Position numbers and translations under genes: made by a program. Below the pieces are notes generated by a model. The model ran no database searches. It worked only from the letters and a program-made list of their open reading frames with translations, and had not been told where the DNA came from. Positions 1 to 12,729 of a DNA stretch of 64,000 bases are shown piece by piece. This stretch comes from Acanthaster planci (lineage: Eukaryota > Echinodermata > Asteroidea > Valvatida > Acanthasteridae): positions 1,447,591 to 1,511,590 of the forward strand of contig NW_019091486.1 in the NCBI RefSeq assembly GCF_001949145.1, given 5' to 3'. Positions within the stretch are counted from its first letter, which is position 1. Each line of letters begins with the position of its first letter.

Positions 1-2391
1 ATGATCTTCAATTGCATGTTTAAAATGCTTGGATTTTTTTTTAAAATTTACGATTACCCAAAGGGTTTTATTTAATTATTGCTTTTGGGTACCTTATAAT
101 CCAATGTACATGTATATTCTTCTAGAAATTGACAGTCATTTTTGTTTGATCCCATTTTATTTCAACTGCTCTTCCTTGGTTAGAGATGTTACAATTACAG
201 TTTACATAATGGGCTTCGGAAATTTTTCTTTGTCAATATTCTAATTATTATTTATTTTTTGGGGCATAGAATAAACTAAACAGAGGAACTGTATATACAT
301 GTAGCTTCATTATCTGGGAGAAAAATGATGTTGTGTCTGACATGTGGATGACAATATTATAAGAGTATCTATGAGATGAATTTTTCTAAGACACTAGCTG
401 TGGAACAATGTATTTCTCTTCGAAGTACACGCATGAAAACTATGTGACATCCCTTTGGGTTAAGTGTATTAGGAAAAGTGAACTCCTTCACCATTTCAAG
501 TTTTCCTGCTTTTCTGGACAGCTGAGGGTACCATCGCTGTGACATCCGGTCCTCCCAGGAAGACACTGGTCAGAATATTGGCTTTTCTGTTCCACTTGTT
601 AACCCAACATCTACTCATTGCAAGCATTTCTGAGAAAAGGTTGTTCAATTGCCTATTGCCTCATACACATACAACAAATTCAACCCCCCCCAAAAACAAA
701 AAACCCCAAAAAACAAAAACAAAATCAAATATTCCAGCAGTTTTTTCACAACCGATATCACATTGAAGGCTTTCTGCCTTCAATGACATGACAGTGCATG
801 AAATTTGCAACACGTACATAAAAACAAAAATGGCACGTAAGTGCTTTTTAAAATAGCAAAACCATAAATGATTCAGAAAAAAAACCCCAGCATTACATTG
901 ACCCATTCAAAACAACTGTCTATAATACAGGAAATAACTGCAGCTGATGGTGACATGTGGTTCTTGTGTCACAGTCAAGTTAATCAGGCATATGGCCTTG
1001 GCATACAGGATTCTATGCACAAGATCCAACAAAATATCTTGGGGATCATTGGTTGGAATTCATTAAGAACAGAGTCATCCCAAATGAATTTCTAGAAATG
1101 AGAGGGTGCCCCACTGACAATACACGGAAATGATATGACATCTGGCTTTATATTTGTGGATTGACCGATGCTGAGTAGAATGGTTATTTAACCTTGCATA
1201 TAACCACAAGTACATTTGTTTAAACTGTGGTTGTTTCATTTGCAAGTCTCTGGATAAGCATTTTGGTAATTTATCATTTTATTTTGAAGCTCGGGCCTTT
1301 AGTGCTGTTCAAGGTGAAGATGTCAGAACAATGAAACCGTGCCTCAGGTTTTTTTTTCAGCAGGTCCCCATGCTGAGTCGTGTGCCCTCAGAAGTTGATG
1401 TTAGAGATCTACTTGTTTGAAATCGGGTGGATTTTTTGAATGGGCAGGTGGCCATGCCACACAGACTGCCTGCTTCCCAGTCCCAAGGATTTGAAAAGTC
1501 GCACCAGAACAATGTGTTCAAACAGTGACAACAAGGGAAATAGTTACGTCGCTGGACTTCACAGCTTCTGACTGGGGAATGACACAGATATTGCACGGGT
1601 CCCCAGGCTGAGCACCGGACCCTCAGCTTCCACCACCAAAACGACTGAATTTGCATTATTTAAGTAGACCTTGTGCATTTACCATGCGACTTAAAAGAGG
1701 TCTGGTGAAAACAGATCAGGTCAACTGCACTAACTTTGTGGCACTCCTGTAACATTTCGAAATACAGCTAGATAGGCAAAGCTGCATTAGAATGTCACAT
1801 GTATCGCTGATGTGTACCTCTGGAAGGTACCAACTAGTGGCTACAGCTTCTCCCTACAGACCTGAGCACTGCTCTCAGCCGCAGCCAGTCGACTGAGACA
1901 CTAGCCTGCCTTCATCTGTCTAGAAGGTTTGAGTGTCATACCACCAACAGCCTAACCGACTTGTGATCATTACTTTAGCATGCTTGGGAGTCAGGGAGCC
2001 AACCGTAGGAAGAAATGAGTACTTGCCTACTTATGGGAATTTAATAAGGGGACTGGACAATGTGCACAGGGAGTTTGATACTTTTGTGACATGTTGGAAA
2101 GCTGACGATGAAAGAGTTCTTTTTGCTTCTAAATACATTCCCGGTTGAAAGAGGACTGCAGCAGAAATCGACATTGAAAAACCTGCCCCCCAAAATAACA
2201 ATAAACAAACTGAAAATAAACAAAACAACCCCCCCTGAAAACTTTTCCCTACAGTGTTAGCTTTTCAAGGTTTCTTGGAATAAACATGTACATGTAAGAT
2301 CTCCCGTCCTGGTTGGTTTGTCTATCAAGCACGCACAGTGTATCAGAACTATGCATTTACGCGAGACCAAAAGCAAACAAGAACATCTTAC
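1..2391. other. Intron or 3' flank of PPP1R21, no gene recognised
   Basis: This region follows the donor of the TTKRSYEDQ exon on the minus strand, so at least its right part is intron. It includes a dispersed repeat copy around 480-680. A Lys-rich terminal exon with a stop codon and a poly(A) signal is expected but could not be identified with confidence. Confidence 0.6.
480..690 (+). repeat. Dispersed repeat family, copy 1
   Basis: Shares a core with two other places in the window (about 6490-6550 and 30918-30970): TTTTCTGGACAGCTGAGGG, then CCATCGCTGTGACATC and AGGAAGACAC. Further common blocks follow, such as GAGAAAAGGTTGTTC and TTGCCTATTGCC. Not recognised as a named family. The limits are approximate. 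Confidence 0.55.
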
Positions 2392-2520
2392 TTTGGCAGC
2401 TAGTTTGAGGGCATCGATCTGGTCCTTCTGCGCCGTCAGTTTTTCGTTCATGCTACACAGGTGCTCGCTCATCATGCTCAACTGGCTCTCGTAGCTCCGC
2501 GTCGTGGTCTGAAGCTCATC
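2392..2520 (-). CDS. PPP1R21: PPP1R21 exon (fifth visible), TTKRSYEDQ domain
   Basis: Encodes 43 codons and contains DELQTTTRSYESQLSMMSEH followed by LCSMNEKLTAQKDQIDALK. This is the signature of the C-terminal TTKRSYEDQ coiled-coil domain of PPP1R21 (vertebrate DELTTTKRSYEDQLSMMSDH then LCSMNETLSKQREEIDTLK). The acceptor is gctttgccag|GATGAG and the donor AAA|GTAAGA; both are phase 0. In vertebrates only about ten Lys/Ser/Asn-rich residues remain after this point, so one small terminal exon with the stop codon should follow. It was not recognised in the 2.39 kb that remain in the window. Confidence 0.94.
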
Positions 2521-5014
2521 CTGGCAAAGCAAAACACAGAGGAGAAACTAAAACTGGATGGAGGAGGATTCAAAAGGAACGAGACACACTTTATTGGAGT
2601 CGGACTCCAACTTACGACAGGCAGATCGAGTCCATTGCAAGTGCTGTGGGCTACAGTGTGCATGTAGGTGTACAACAGAGGGCACTGGTGAAATTCTTGA
2701 ACTCGTGCAAAAAGAAGGAAAAAATCTTTCAATTGAAGTGCGTACCTTGAGTTAATAGCCCTGTGGTTTGGTACGTATGCTGACCAGACAGTGAAGCTAG
2801 TGTCATCACTTATGCATAACTTGTTTGCTTTGATAGGCACTTTTGAAATCAACTCATCAATGTGTAATTGGAGCAATTAGTTTTTGCCAGTCTCTCTGGC
2901 ACAATCTACTTTCCAGAACACCAGACCATTCAATTATTCAAAGAAGCCTTCTGAGCTGAAATCTGTATTTTCTTGAAACCTTCAGCCCTCTCTCAATTTT
3001 GTTAATACCAATTTTTTTGAATTAAGCAGTGTACGACCAAATTTAGAAGCACATTATGAATACTTTTCTCTTTCCAAACAATGACAAACAACATGATACG
3101 TGATATCAAACACAGCGAAATGTTGTTTCAAAAGAAAACAAAGAAAATGACTCCTGTAGGATAAATGGTACCGTCTTTTTGTGGGGGCTTTCTTTTAACA
3201 CAAAGGCTCAGGGTTCTTAATTAAACTTTGCAATCCTTCACAAGAGCCACTGTCAGAGAGCTCTGACACAGCAGACAGAAAGGCTGTGAACATGTCTGCT
3301 AATGTATCGGTGACAGCCTTGTCAAGCATTCTGAAAGACTATTGAATTGGAAATGCAACAGCAAAAATGACTCCCCTGTAATCACTACATGGTACATTCC
3401 ATGAACGCAGATGAGAAGGGTGATGGAGTCACTCTGTTCACTTTTGGTTCTTTAAAGGTCACATCTATATTTTTGATCTAACACCCCAGGAAGGAAGTGG
3501 CTCATTCAACCCTTGGCACAATGCGAACAAAGGCTTTGTAACTTCTTCAGCTTCACAAAAAAGAACACTGTGATGATGAGTGCTCCGAGGAGGAGAGGGA
3601 GGGGTCTTATCCCTTTCCCATGGGGGGAAAAATCAAAATTAAAAAAAGGGAAAACACTGGGGACAAAAGTGGAAGAAATGTTAAAAAAGAGATATAAAGA
3701 TGAACAATCACCAATTTGCTTGAAAATAGTCCTCAAAATCAAACCCCTCCAGCAGTCAATTATCATTCTTTAGCTAGCTGATGACTATTCCCCTTGGAAA
3801 TCTGTCCCATCGGAAAAAAAGTAGCTCCATCCCCCCAAAAAATCCAGGTGACGCCCATGATGTAGACTCTCACTTTACATCCAAATAGCTATGGGTATGG
3901 TAGCATCGCTTGCTGGCAATACGGAACAGACTCAGTTTTGCCCAGCGAGTTTCTTGAAAACAAGGATATTGTGCCAAAGTACACATGTGGAAAATATCAA
4001 ACAAAAACAAAAAAAGTGATGTGAGGTATCGTTTCTGATGCTGATACTGATAGTGTGAGAAATGTGCATCTGTGTTTTGCCTGTTTCTTTTCCACACACA
4101 CGCACACAAAAACAGTTGTTCAAACAAATGCATTTTTCATTACATGTAGATCCAATTTCAAACAGACTTTGAAATGCATGTCAAGATATTTATATTTCTA
4201 AAATGTCTCCCTGTGGAAGGAAATGGATTTTAAAGAAGTACAGCATTCTACCCAGAATCAATAATCTTTGAGAGTAATTGCCCGTTTTTGATATGCACAC
4301 TTTATTAAAAAAAATTAGCATGACACAGGTGGAAATGTTGACAGGCTAACGTACAGTAAAGTGGCATGAAACAACTACATGCATTTGAAAAGCTGATCAA
4401 TGCATTGATGGGAATGTCAGATACACAAACTTGCTTTGAACAACATCTACTAGTAACTCAAGCAATCAGAGTGGTTAATTTGTCCAATATGACAGATTTA
4501 AAGATTTCTTTTTTCTTTCTGGTATTTGCTAACAGGTGTGTGCATCTTTGAAGGTGGAACTGTTATTTCACAGCCAACACACAAATACCGAGTACACTTT
4601 GTCCTCGGTGTTTTTCTGCTATAATGCAGCTGAAAACAAAAAATTTCGGTGTTACTGTGAAACCATCGCGACAGATACTACTGCACTGCTCAGCACATGT
4701 GTAGCTGAAAATCCAGCATGACTCAACATCACAGTGCTTTCAATATACACGGAAACCCTCCCCTCCCACATAGCGCTCAAATCGGCCTGTCATCACCTCA
4801 CCAGCGTTATTATTAAAAGCCAGCGCTCATTAACCTGAAACCATTGTCAGCCGGCTCCCTCCAAAGCTGTAGACAATATTACCATCCCAATACTTAAAAG
4901 AAAAAGAGAGAGAGAGGGAAAGCTGGGTCATGTTGTTACAGGGGCGCAGCCCCGGGCTTGCTCTGCTCTATATCCCACTGGAAGTTCATTCATCCCCTCA
5001 CAGAAGACCAGTCC

Positions 5015-5033
5015 AAAAAAAAAAAAAAAAAAA
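5015..5033. repeat. Poly(A) run, 19 bases
   Basis: An uninterrupted run of 19 A. There is no recognisable retroelement body directly upstream. Confidence 0.9.
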
Positions 5034-6399
5034 GGCAGGGATAGATAGATCAGCATCTTTAACACTCAGATCCCCCCCCATGAACTCAAAACACAAGGCT
5101 CGGGCAGTCGGTGCATTCACCTCGGTTGGCCCCGGCAGAACAATACGGGATGAGGTAAATGTCTTGCTTTGGCACCGGCTCGGGTTCAGCGGCTGGGCCG
5201 GGCAATGATGACGACCCTCTCTGACCTGTCAGCAGAGGTGAGAAGCAGGTCATGTCCTCCCGTTCCTCTTGCTCCCCCCATTCTCCTCCCTCCAGTCGGA
5301 TGGGGTAAACGGAGCATCACCCACCAGGCAAACCGGTAGTTGTTGAACTCATTTCCACGGGTGGTTTAGCTTCTTGACCCTCCCTGTGACTTAACCCTAG
5401 AGAAACACAGCCGCGTTTGGAGGACAGAGGTAAGCTATACAAGAGGGGGAAAAAAAAAGACAGACAGGCACAGGCCTGAGAGAGAGAGACAGAGAAACAG
5501 CAAAAATGGAAAGAAAAAAAAAAGCGAACTCAAACTAGGTCAGAGACACTCGTCTTTCGCTAGCCCAGAGGGATCACTGGGAAGGTGGGTTAGAAAGTCT
5601 ATACCGGAGGAGCACTTGAGATTACCTGGCCTCATTTACCGGGTCGGATCGAGTTGCGGCAATGGCACTATTTTTTAGCCACTGACACCGTTTCACCCTT
5701 ATCCTGGGCTGTGACACAGTTACCAAAAGAAGAAGGGGGGGGAGGGAATGTCGTCCTGAGACTACAGCCGGCCAGTGACCGCAGCAAGACAGGGGAAGAA
5801 AAAACACTTTACCCGGTGAGAACCTGCCAGGCACAGCCTCGGCGGAGATACAGGAGGACACCTTGAAGGAAGCGCGCACGTAGTTGTCAGGATGATGTGC
5901 GGTCCAGTCCTGATGTGCTGAATTCACTTTGAAGTCGGCGGGGATCACGTGGAAGGTCTGGAGAGTCGGAAGGACTCAAACATCCGCACTTACCGCGGCA
6001 TAAAAACATTCAAGAAATGGGAGCAAGTATGTAGACACCGCCTGCCATGCTTGCACAGGTATCATGAGTGGTGTCCCGCAGTAAGCACTCGGGGTGCAGG
6101 ATGCAAACAAAATCCGCCTACAGTCCCAATATAAATGGAAACTGCCATCCGGGCTCCTGTCTTTGTTTGTCCTTTCAATTTGTCACATAATTAATTTTTC
6201 CCATACCCAATACTACGAACCCTTGCTTAGAAAATATTTTTTAAAAAATGACCCTGAGAGAAACCTAATCGTTGCATCTTGTCTCATGCTCAGTGAAACT
6301 ATATGTACAATGTAACAGTAAGCCGATTGTAAAGACAACAGTTAAAAACCACACATGAAAGTGTAGCTGCAGTGAACTTTTCTTAAACACAATTTGTCT

Positions 6400-6690
6400 G
6401 CAAATTTGCACTCTTCTTCAATGTATGAAAACTGTTACACTTCCAATTGGTGAAACACACTGAAAAGTGCACTTTTTGAAACACTTCGACTTCACTATGC
6501 TTCCATGGACAACTGAGGGCGCTTTTGCTGTGATGTCATCTAGGGAAGACATGATTCATTGCATAGGTTTTTCTATTGAAACTGTGAACCAAGAATTTAC
6601 GTACTAAAAATTTGCGAAAGGGTTTGGTACTTGCTTACTTGCTTCTTGCAAAGCATGCAAACTACAATAAATCATCAAAGAAGATAATAC
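6400..6690 (+). repeat. Dispersed repeat family, copy 2
   Basis: Contains CTCTTCTTCAATGTATGAAA, then CCATGGACAACTGAGGGCGC, TTTTGCTGTGATGTCATC, AGGGAAGAC, GTGAACCAAG and GCGAAAGGGTTTGG in the same order and orientation as the copy near 31 kb. Confidence 0.6.
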
Positions 6691-9600
6691 TCAGTTTTAA
6701 CATTCTACAAAAATGCACGACTTTTTTTCATTTGGGCTTTCTTCCTGGGATGACATCACAGTTTTGCTCATTAATATGGAAATACTCATTTGCATAAAAC
6801 CCAAAATGGCAGTACAATACCCTTGGAAGTAGTGAAACGAAACTTGAAAGTAAGGTAAACTAAGACCAAGAGGAATACAAATTGGACCAAGTTAAAAAAA
6901 AATGCACTGACAATCTGCCTTGAGCAGTAGCACCTCCTCATTCCCCGGTTGAAAAGAGCCATGTTGGTAGGGGGTGTTCATTTTGTTGGTAGCCACATGA
7001 CCACAACATGTGCATTTCATATTCTTTTGTGAACTAGCAAAGTGCAGTTCCCACCAAAGGAGCCTCCATTGCAAGGAAAATGGCGCCCTCTCTTGGTCCC
7101 GCTCGGGGTGGATACCCAACTTGCATTATATGTGCTGTCCTATAAAAATGGACAAGTCAAGTATTTTGTGTCCATTCAAAAAGTCCTTTGATGCAAATGA
7201 AATTGTATATTGTTTAACATACAGAATGCTGCACAGATGACGTGTTGAGGGTTTTGACCGACAAAATCACAGAATCTACGATCTCACTGACAAACCCCTC
7301 TCCATCACAAACAGCTACCGGGTAGCATCCCTCTGTTAAAAGGCACTGGGAGAAGCTTTATCATCCACTGCTGTTGCCCAAGACAAAGTCCCATCTGCTC
7401 AATGGCCAGGCAGTTTGTTGCCTCTCAATTTGCCTCTGGGATCACCTGCTCTGGTGGGGGGGGGAACAAAACTCCAAGTCATGGAGGAGGGATGGGACAG
7501 AGGCAAATAGTACACTGACACACTGTGCATTGGTTGATGCGTAGAGCAAGGAACCCCCCTCTTGACCCCCAACTTCCCCAAGCACACTGGCTGCCCTGTG
7601 CCAGTCACTGCTGGTTGGGGGCTGATGCGCGGCTAATGATGAGATAATTTACTGCATGAGTAAATAAACAAAGCAAACAGTGTATGCCTTGCATCACCCA
7701 TACCACTATGCCCTGCCAGTGTAGGTAATGGCTCCATGGCATGGTAATAAACAGAGTAGTGTACCTGGATGTATGCGAGCATGTATGCATTAGCCCCGTG
7801 CAGGCAGGAGTGCAGGCAAGTTCAACAAGGCATCATCCATCTGACCCAGGATTCACCCCAACGGTGACCGCCCGTTAACTCCCTGACTAGCGACGAGCGG
7901 GTTCAGGCAGAAGGGAAACTCCCAGTTCAAGTGCAAGGCTCTGTGATAAATGAGGGCTGCGAATTACAGCGCACAAGGACTGGCCTGTATATAAAAAGTC
8001 TACATGACAAACTGCCCTGGAAAAAGGGGAGGGGATAGTTTGACAACAAGCGCAGCCTGGCTTGCAGAAGAGGGTGAGCCCGGAGGGAATATTTATCGCA
8101 CACTGGTTCATCCAGAGTTCAGTCAGCCAGAGTTCCAGGTTGAAACTAATAAGGCTGGAGCCCCGGCACAGATGATAAGGTTTTTTCATTCTCCTGAAAT
8201 TTATGAAGGTATCATTTTACAATCTCTATTATTAACAAAGGCAAACAAATTGTAATGGTCGTGCACTTTACTGAGTTTCTGGGTCTATTTTTCATGCATG
8301 ATCGGCTTATCTTCAGGATGAATGCAGTGGCAAAATCCGGGATACATGCACATTGTGTGTGTACATACATTAACCAGGGCAATTAAAACAATAGAAAACC
8401 TACGCAGACAGAGTACAACATGATTTGTGCTTGTCGCATTTGCATCATTAAAAATCATGCCCACTAGCACTTTGGGACACCAAAAGAAGGCACTTTTTAA
8501 CATGCATTTCATTCACTGTTCAGATGGTGTCTGTAGGTTTTAGAAATAATTAGGAATTATATATGATTTTTGCTCTTTGGAAAGCCTGACTCTTCATTTT
8601 TTTCTGGCCAGGAATGACTGCAAAATGCTGCATTTTAAAAATGAAAAAACCAGTAAAAATACAATTACAAATAAGCTAAAACAAAACTTCCCTCCCTCCA
8701 AACATGAACATAAATGAACATAAACAGCCCCCTCCCAGGAAAGCAACGGTGAATGTTTGGTTTCTTATGAAATGCATCAGTTCAATAAATCCTGCATCTC
8801 CACAGTACATCATTTTCCACACCACTTCCTGCTTCGTGAAACTTGAAGGTTGCAAATTCTGCAACAGTCATGCCAAAGTTGAGAGAGGTGTCACGCACTC
8901 ATCTGGTTTCCATCCTCAAGTTACATGTAAGTCTTCTGTGTCCCATAGATCATTAGCCCCGGATCTGCATGGCCCATTAACAATACCACACCAGGATGTG
9001 CACTTTTGCTGTGGGTTTTTGTTTGTTTGGTTTGGCCTCTCCTGCCGTTACCCTTTGCTGATATCGGTCACTTCTTTACTTTCATTTGGTATACAATGGT
9101 TACGATGAATGACCATCTATCTCTACTCATGGCTGAGAACTTAATTGATTCCGAGACCTTGCTGTGTGCAATGGCAATGAGCAAATAAAAAAAACAATGC
9201 AGGGACGATGAAACAACTTGTGAAACTGTAAAGTACACTCTCAACACAAGCGAAACCTAATTGCCAAGAAAACTTGTCATAATAAGTCGGTTGTTTGAAA
9301 TCAACACTGGCGCAGTATTTCGGTTTTCCTTGAGGTTAGCACAAGAGTGAGCTACATGTACATGTACTTTCCCAAACTTCATCCATAGACGAGCTTCGGG
9401 TTGGAACTCGGGGAAAAAAATTATGGCAGTTGTTTGGAGTAAAATGTCACAGTTGTGGGAGGAAAATTGTCACGATGGTTGATCATCCACCTCAACACTG
9501 CCTTTATTAATTCTGACATCAATTCCTCGTGGCCGTGCTGATATCAATCCCATACTGCAAGCTTATACTCTGAACATTTGGCTGAATATTCTTGTGAGCA

Positions 9601-12149
9601 AGCCACCGCGTCCACGCCAGGGAGAATAAAGCATCTGTTTGGGTCATCACTGAAAGATCTTGCATGATGAATTCGAATCACCACACCTGGGTCATTCAAT
9701 GCCAGAAATTCCAACACCCACTTGTACCAGTAATGTGATGGTCTGCACTTGCACTAATGGGGAAGGGATCTGGACAGAAAGTGGGATGGGTGTGAACACT
9801 TTCCTTCTTTCAGTTAGAGGCAGGTTGATAACCCTGTCATAACCCATGACGATGATGATGATGTTTACAGCCTCAGACTGCTGGCATGAATGATGCTATC
9901 ATCTGCGTTCACAGCAAAACTTGATTGCACTAATCACTTGGAGGGACTGGACTGCATGATAATGCAGTTTCATCCAACAAGGACTGCAATGAGTGGCATG
10001 CTTACTGTCGATGCAGCATATTCACTGTTGAAGACACAATCTAAATGTAAATGACTCCATGACTGCATTGTGATGATGTTTTTTGGTACCTACAGAATGA
10101 ATTGTGGCCCTTAATAAAAGAAGGAAAAACCCCACACTAAAAGGAACAAAGTCGGAATGTGTACTTTTGCATGCATGTGCGTCTCTAAGATATGGGACCC
10201 ACATGTATTACTTTCTCTTTGTAACAGCTAATATATGGCCTAGATTCAATTATTCCTGTTTCCGCTTCACCGAGTGAAGGGGTCAATTTCTTTTGTAAGG
10301 CAAATTTAAGACTGAGGATGTGGGTACATTTCTCTGTCCCCGCCATGTTTTCTGTCCCCACGAAATAGGTGAAATACCGTGTGTGTGTCCCCACAACTAC
10401 AGTACAAGGATGTGCAAACATGTACAGTACTATCACGATTGAAAACATTCAGACAATGAACTCGGCTTAACCCTGAAAGTAGAAGGCACGTACATTAGAA
10501 GCAGATTTGTGGGGCCACATTTGATGCTAAAATTATAGGCGGAATTTGACAGGTTATAAAAGCAATGTGTCATTCCCAACTGCCGAGGGGATTTCCCTTA
10601 TACGTCCTGCACACCCCTGCTATGCTGGAATGAGCTTTGCCTAGCACAAATAAGACTATGGGTCAGACCACATTGAAAAGGGGGTGCTGGAAGGCATGTG
10701 AGATGGCCATCCCTGCCACCGCATTGGTTTCGACAGATCTTTTCAATAAGGCTAATGTAAATTTTGGAATCTTCCATTACGCAGTGGGAAGAGTTTATGA
10801 GCAGAGACGAGCCAGTTAATGGGGGAGGGGGGGAGATATTTCAAAGGGAATGGAGAGGAGCAACCAACCAGCCAACGTGGAACTGATCACAAACCATAAA
10901 GCTCAGAGGTACATGTACAATGTACAGTGTATGTGGTTTTATATTGCTATGCTAGCTGTGGAACCCACTGACACCTTAGCTTTGCACTATTTCACGAATA
11001 TGTCCCCGCGTCATTTACAAAATGAAAAATTTGGCAGAGACCTACGAGGGAATAAAACCAAATGATTTCCGAATAGATTTCTTTGCTCTCTCTTCACCTC
11101 CCTCCCCCCTTCATTTTTTTGCAATGAGCGATGAAGCGGACACGTCGCTGTCACGATCTGCAGATGACTTTTGCACAGGCCAAGGTCGGGAGGTAATGAG
11201 CCGACACAACAATGACCGCATCCTTCAGCAGACCGTCCTTGCTCTACAGAGAAGATGGAGGGGGGGAAGGAGGAGAACTATTAACTTGAAGATGCCGCGT
11301 CTCAGGATCCCCTTATCCATCGCCTTCATAAAGTGCAGGTGGAGTCCTTTGGTAAAAGGGGTGGGGTAGGGCCATGGAACTATCGCTGACAGCTGATTAA
11401 AGAAAATGGTTGGCTAAATTGCACGCTGTATTAGACCTAAAGTACAGTCAGGCATTCAATTTCAACACCCAAGGTCAGATTCCAATGGAATTTCATTCTG
11501 GACTCTTGTCACTATAGAGTCGGTGGCCTGTACTTATGCATAGTGCCATCAGAGTGGTCTGAACAGGTGATTTTCTCTTCCATTTCCGTGGGTAAATACG
11601 AATCCTTTTATTGCCACAATAATACAGGACAGACTGCAGTCGTGCGTTTTCATTTGAAAGGTACAGGCACGTAATTACCAAGATCTTTAGTGACTGTATG
11701 GTGCTTTTTTCAGAGAGGTAGGCCTACAGAAGTATGGTACATCTGGCCATGTATGAATTCATCTCGGCTTGAAAATCTGCCCTCCCTTCCCAGCCAAACT
11801 TTAAAAACACCCTGGCCGTTCCCAGGACTTTCTTTTAAAAATCTGACAACTCTTGGGGGTATCCGAGGCCATATTACCAATGCACCGAGTATTTTGAAAG
11901 GAAATGTGTAGACTTGTTGACCAGTGTTAAAAATTTATGTAAAAAGAAAGGAGGAGGCCTTGTAAATTTTGAGCAAGTTAAAACTGTCTGTCCAAAAATG
12001 ATTTTGCCTGTCCTCAGGACACGAGAGGACAGGCACATGGCTTGATGAGACACTAAATTAAATGTATTCATGGACAATAAAGAACCATTTGATCAGCCCT
12101 TATTCTAACTTTCTGTAAGTCAGGAAAATGTAGTACCCCTCCCATGTTA

Positions 12150-12729
12150 CTGTGTCCAAAANNNNNNNNNNNNNNNNNNNNNNNNNNNNNNNNNNNNNNN
12201 NNNNNNNNNNNNNNNNNNNNNNNNNNNNNNNNNNNNNNNNNNNNNNNNNNNNNNNNNNNNNNNNNNNNNNNNNNNNNNNNNNNNNNNNNNNNNNNNNNNN
12301 NNNNNNNNNNNNNNNNNNNNNNNNNNNNNNNNNNNNNNNNNNNNNNNNNNNNNNNNNNNNNNNNNNNNNNNNNNNNNNNNNNNNNTGGGATGGCAGTCTC
12401 CTGTTTCCAACCATTTCCAGAAGTTTCTTTAACTGTGTCCAAAATGGGATGGCAGTCTCCTGTTTCCGACCATTTCCAAAAGTTTCCATATGCAGACACA
12501 CCCATGTCCAAAAGAGGGATGGCAGTCTCCTGTTTCTGACCATTTCCAAAAGTTTCCATATGCAGACACAGCTGTGTCCAAAATGGGATGGCAGTCTCCT
12601 GTTTCTGACCATTTCCAAAAGTTTTCATATGCAGACACAGCTGTGTCCAAAATGGGATGGCAGTCTCCTGTTTCTGGCAGTCTCCTGTTTCTGGCAGTCT
12701 CCTGTTTCTGACCATTTCCAAAAGTTTCC
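12150..12729. repeat. 69-bp minisatellite spanning an assembly gap
   Basis: Units starting TGGGATGGCAGTCTCCTGTT recur at 12386, 12445, 12515, 12584 and 12653, with a period of 69-70 bases and one shorter unit of 59. The last unit contains a nested 17-bp repeat (cores at 12661, 12678 and 12695). The unit fragment TGTGTCCAAAA also occurs directly left of the gap, so the missing bases are probably more copies. Long open frames here are a by-product of the repeat and the N run. Confidence 0.9.
12162..12385. other. Assembly gap (224 N)
   Basis: A run of undetermined bases inside the minisatellite. The gap length may be nominal. Confidence 0.99.

Noticed and set aside
496-513. Candidate last exon of PPP1R21 (minus strand AG followed by Lys-Ser-Arg-Lys-Thr-stop)
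   Set aside because: The site lies inside a dispersed repeat found at two other places in the window, and such a short Lys-rich match to a stop is easily accidental.
1343-1411. Plus-strand pyrimidine tract and AG followed by about 20 open codons (QVPMLSRVPSEVDV)
   Set aside because: Opposite strand to the gene, too short, no partner exon, and the segment has a weak direct-repeat match at about 1597, so chance or repeat origin is more likely.
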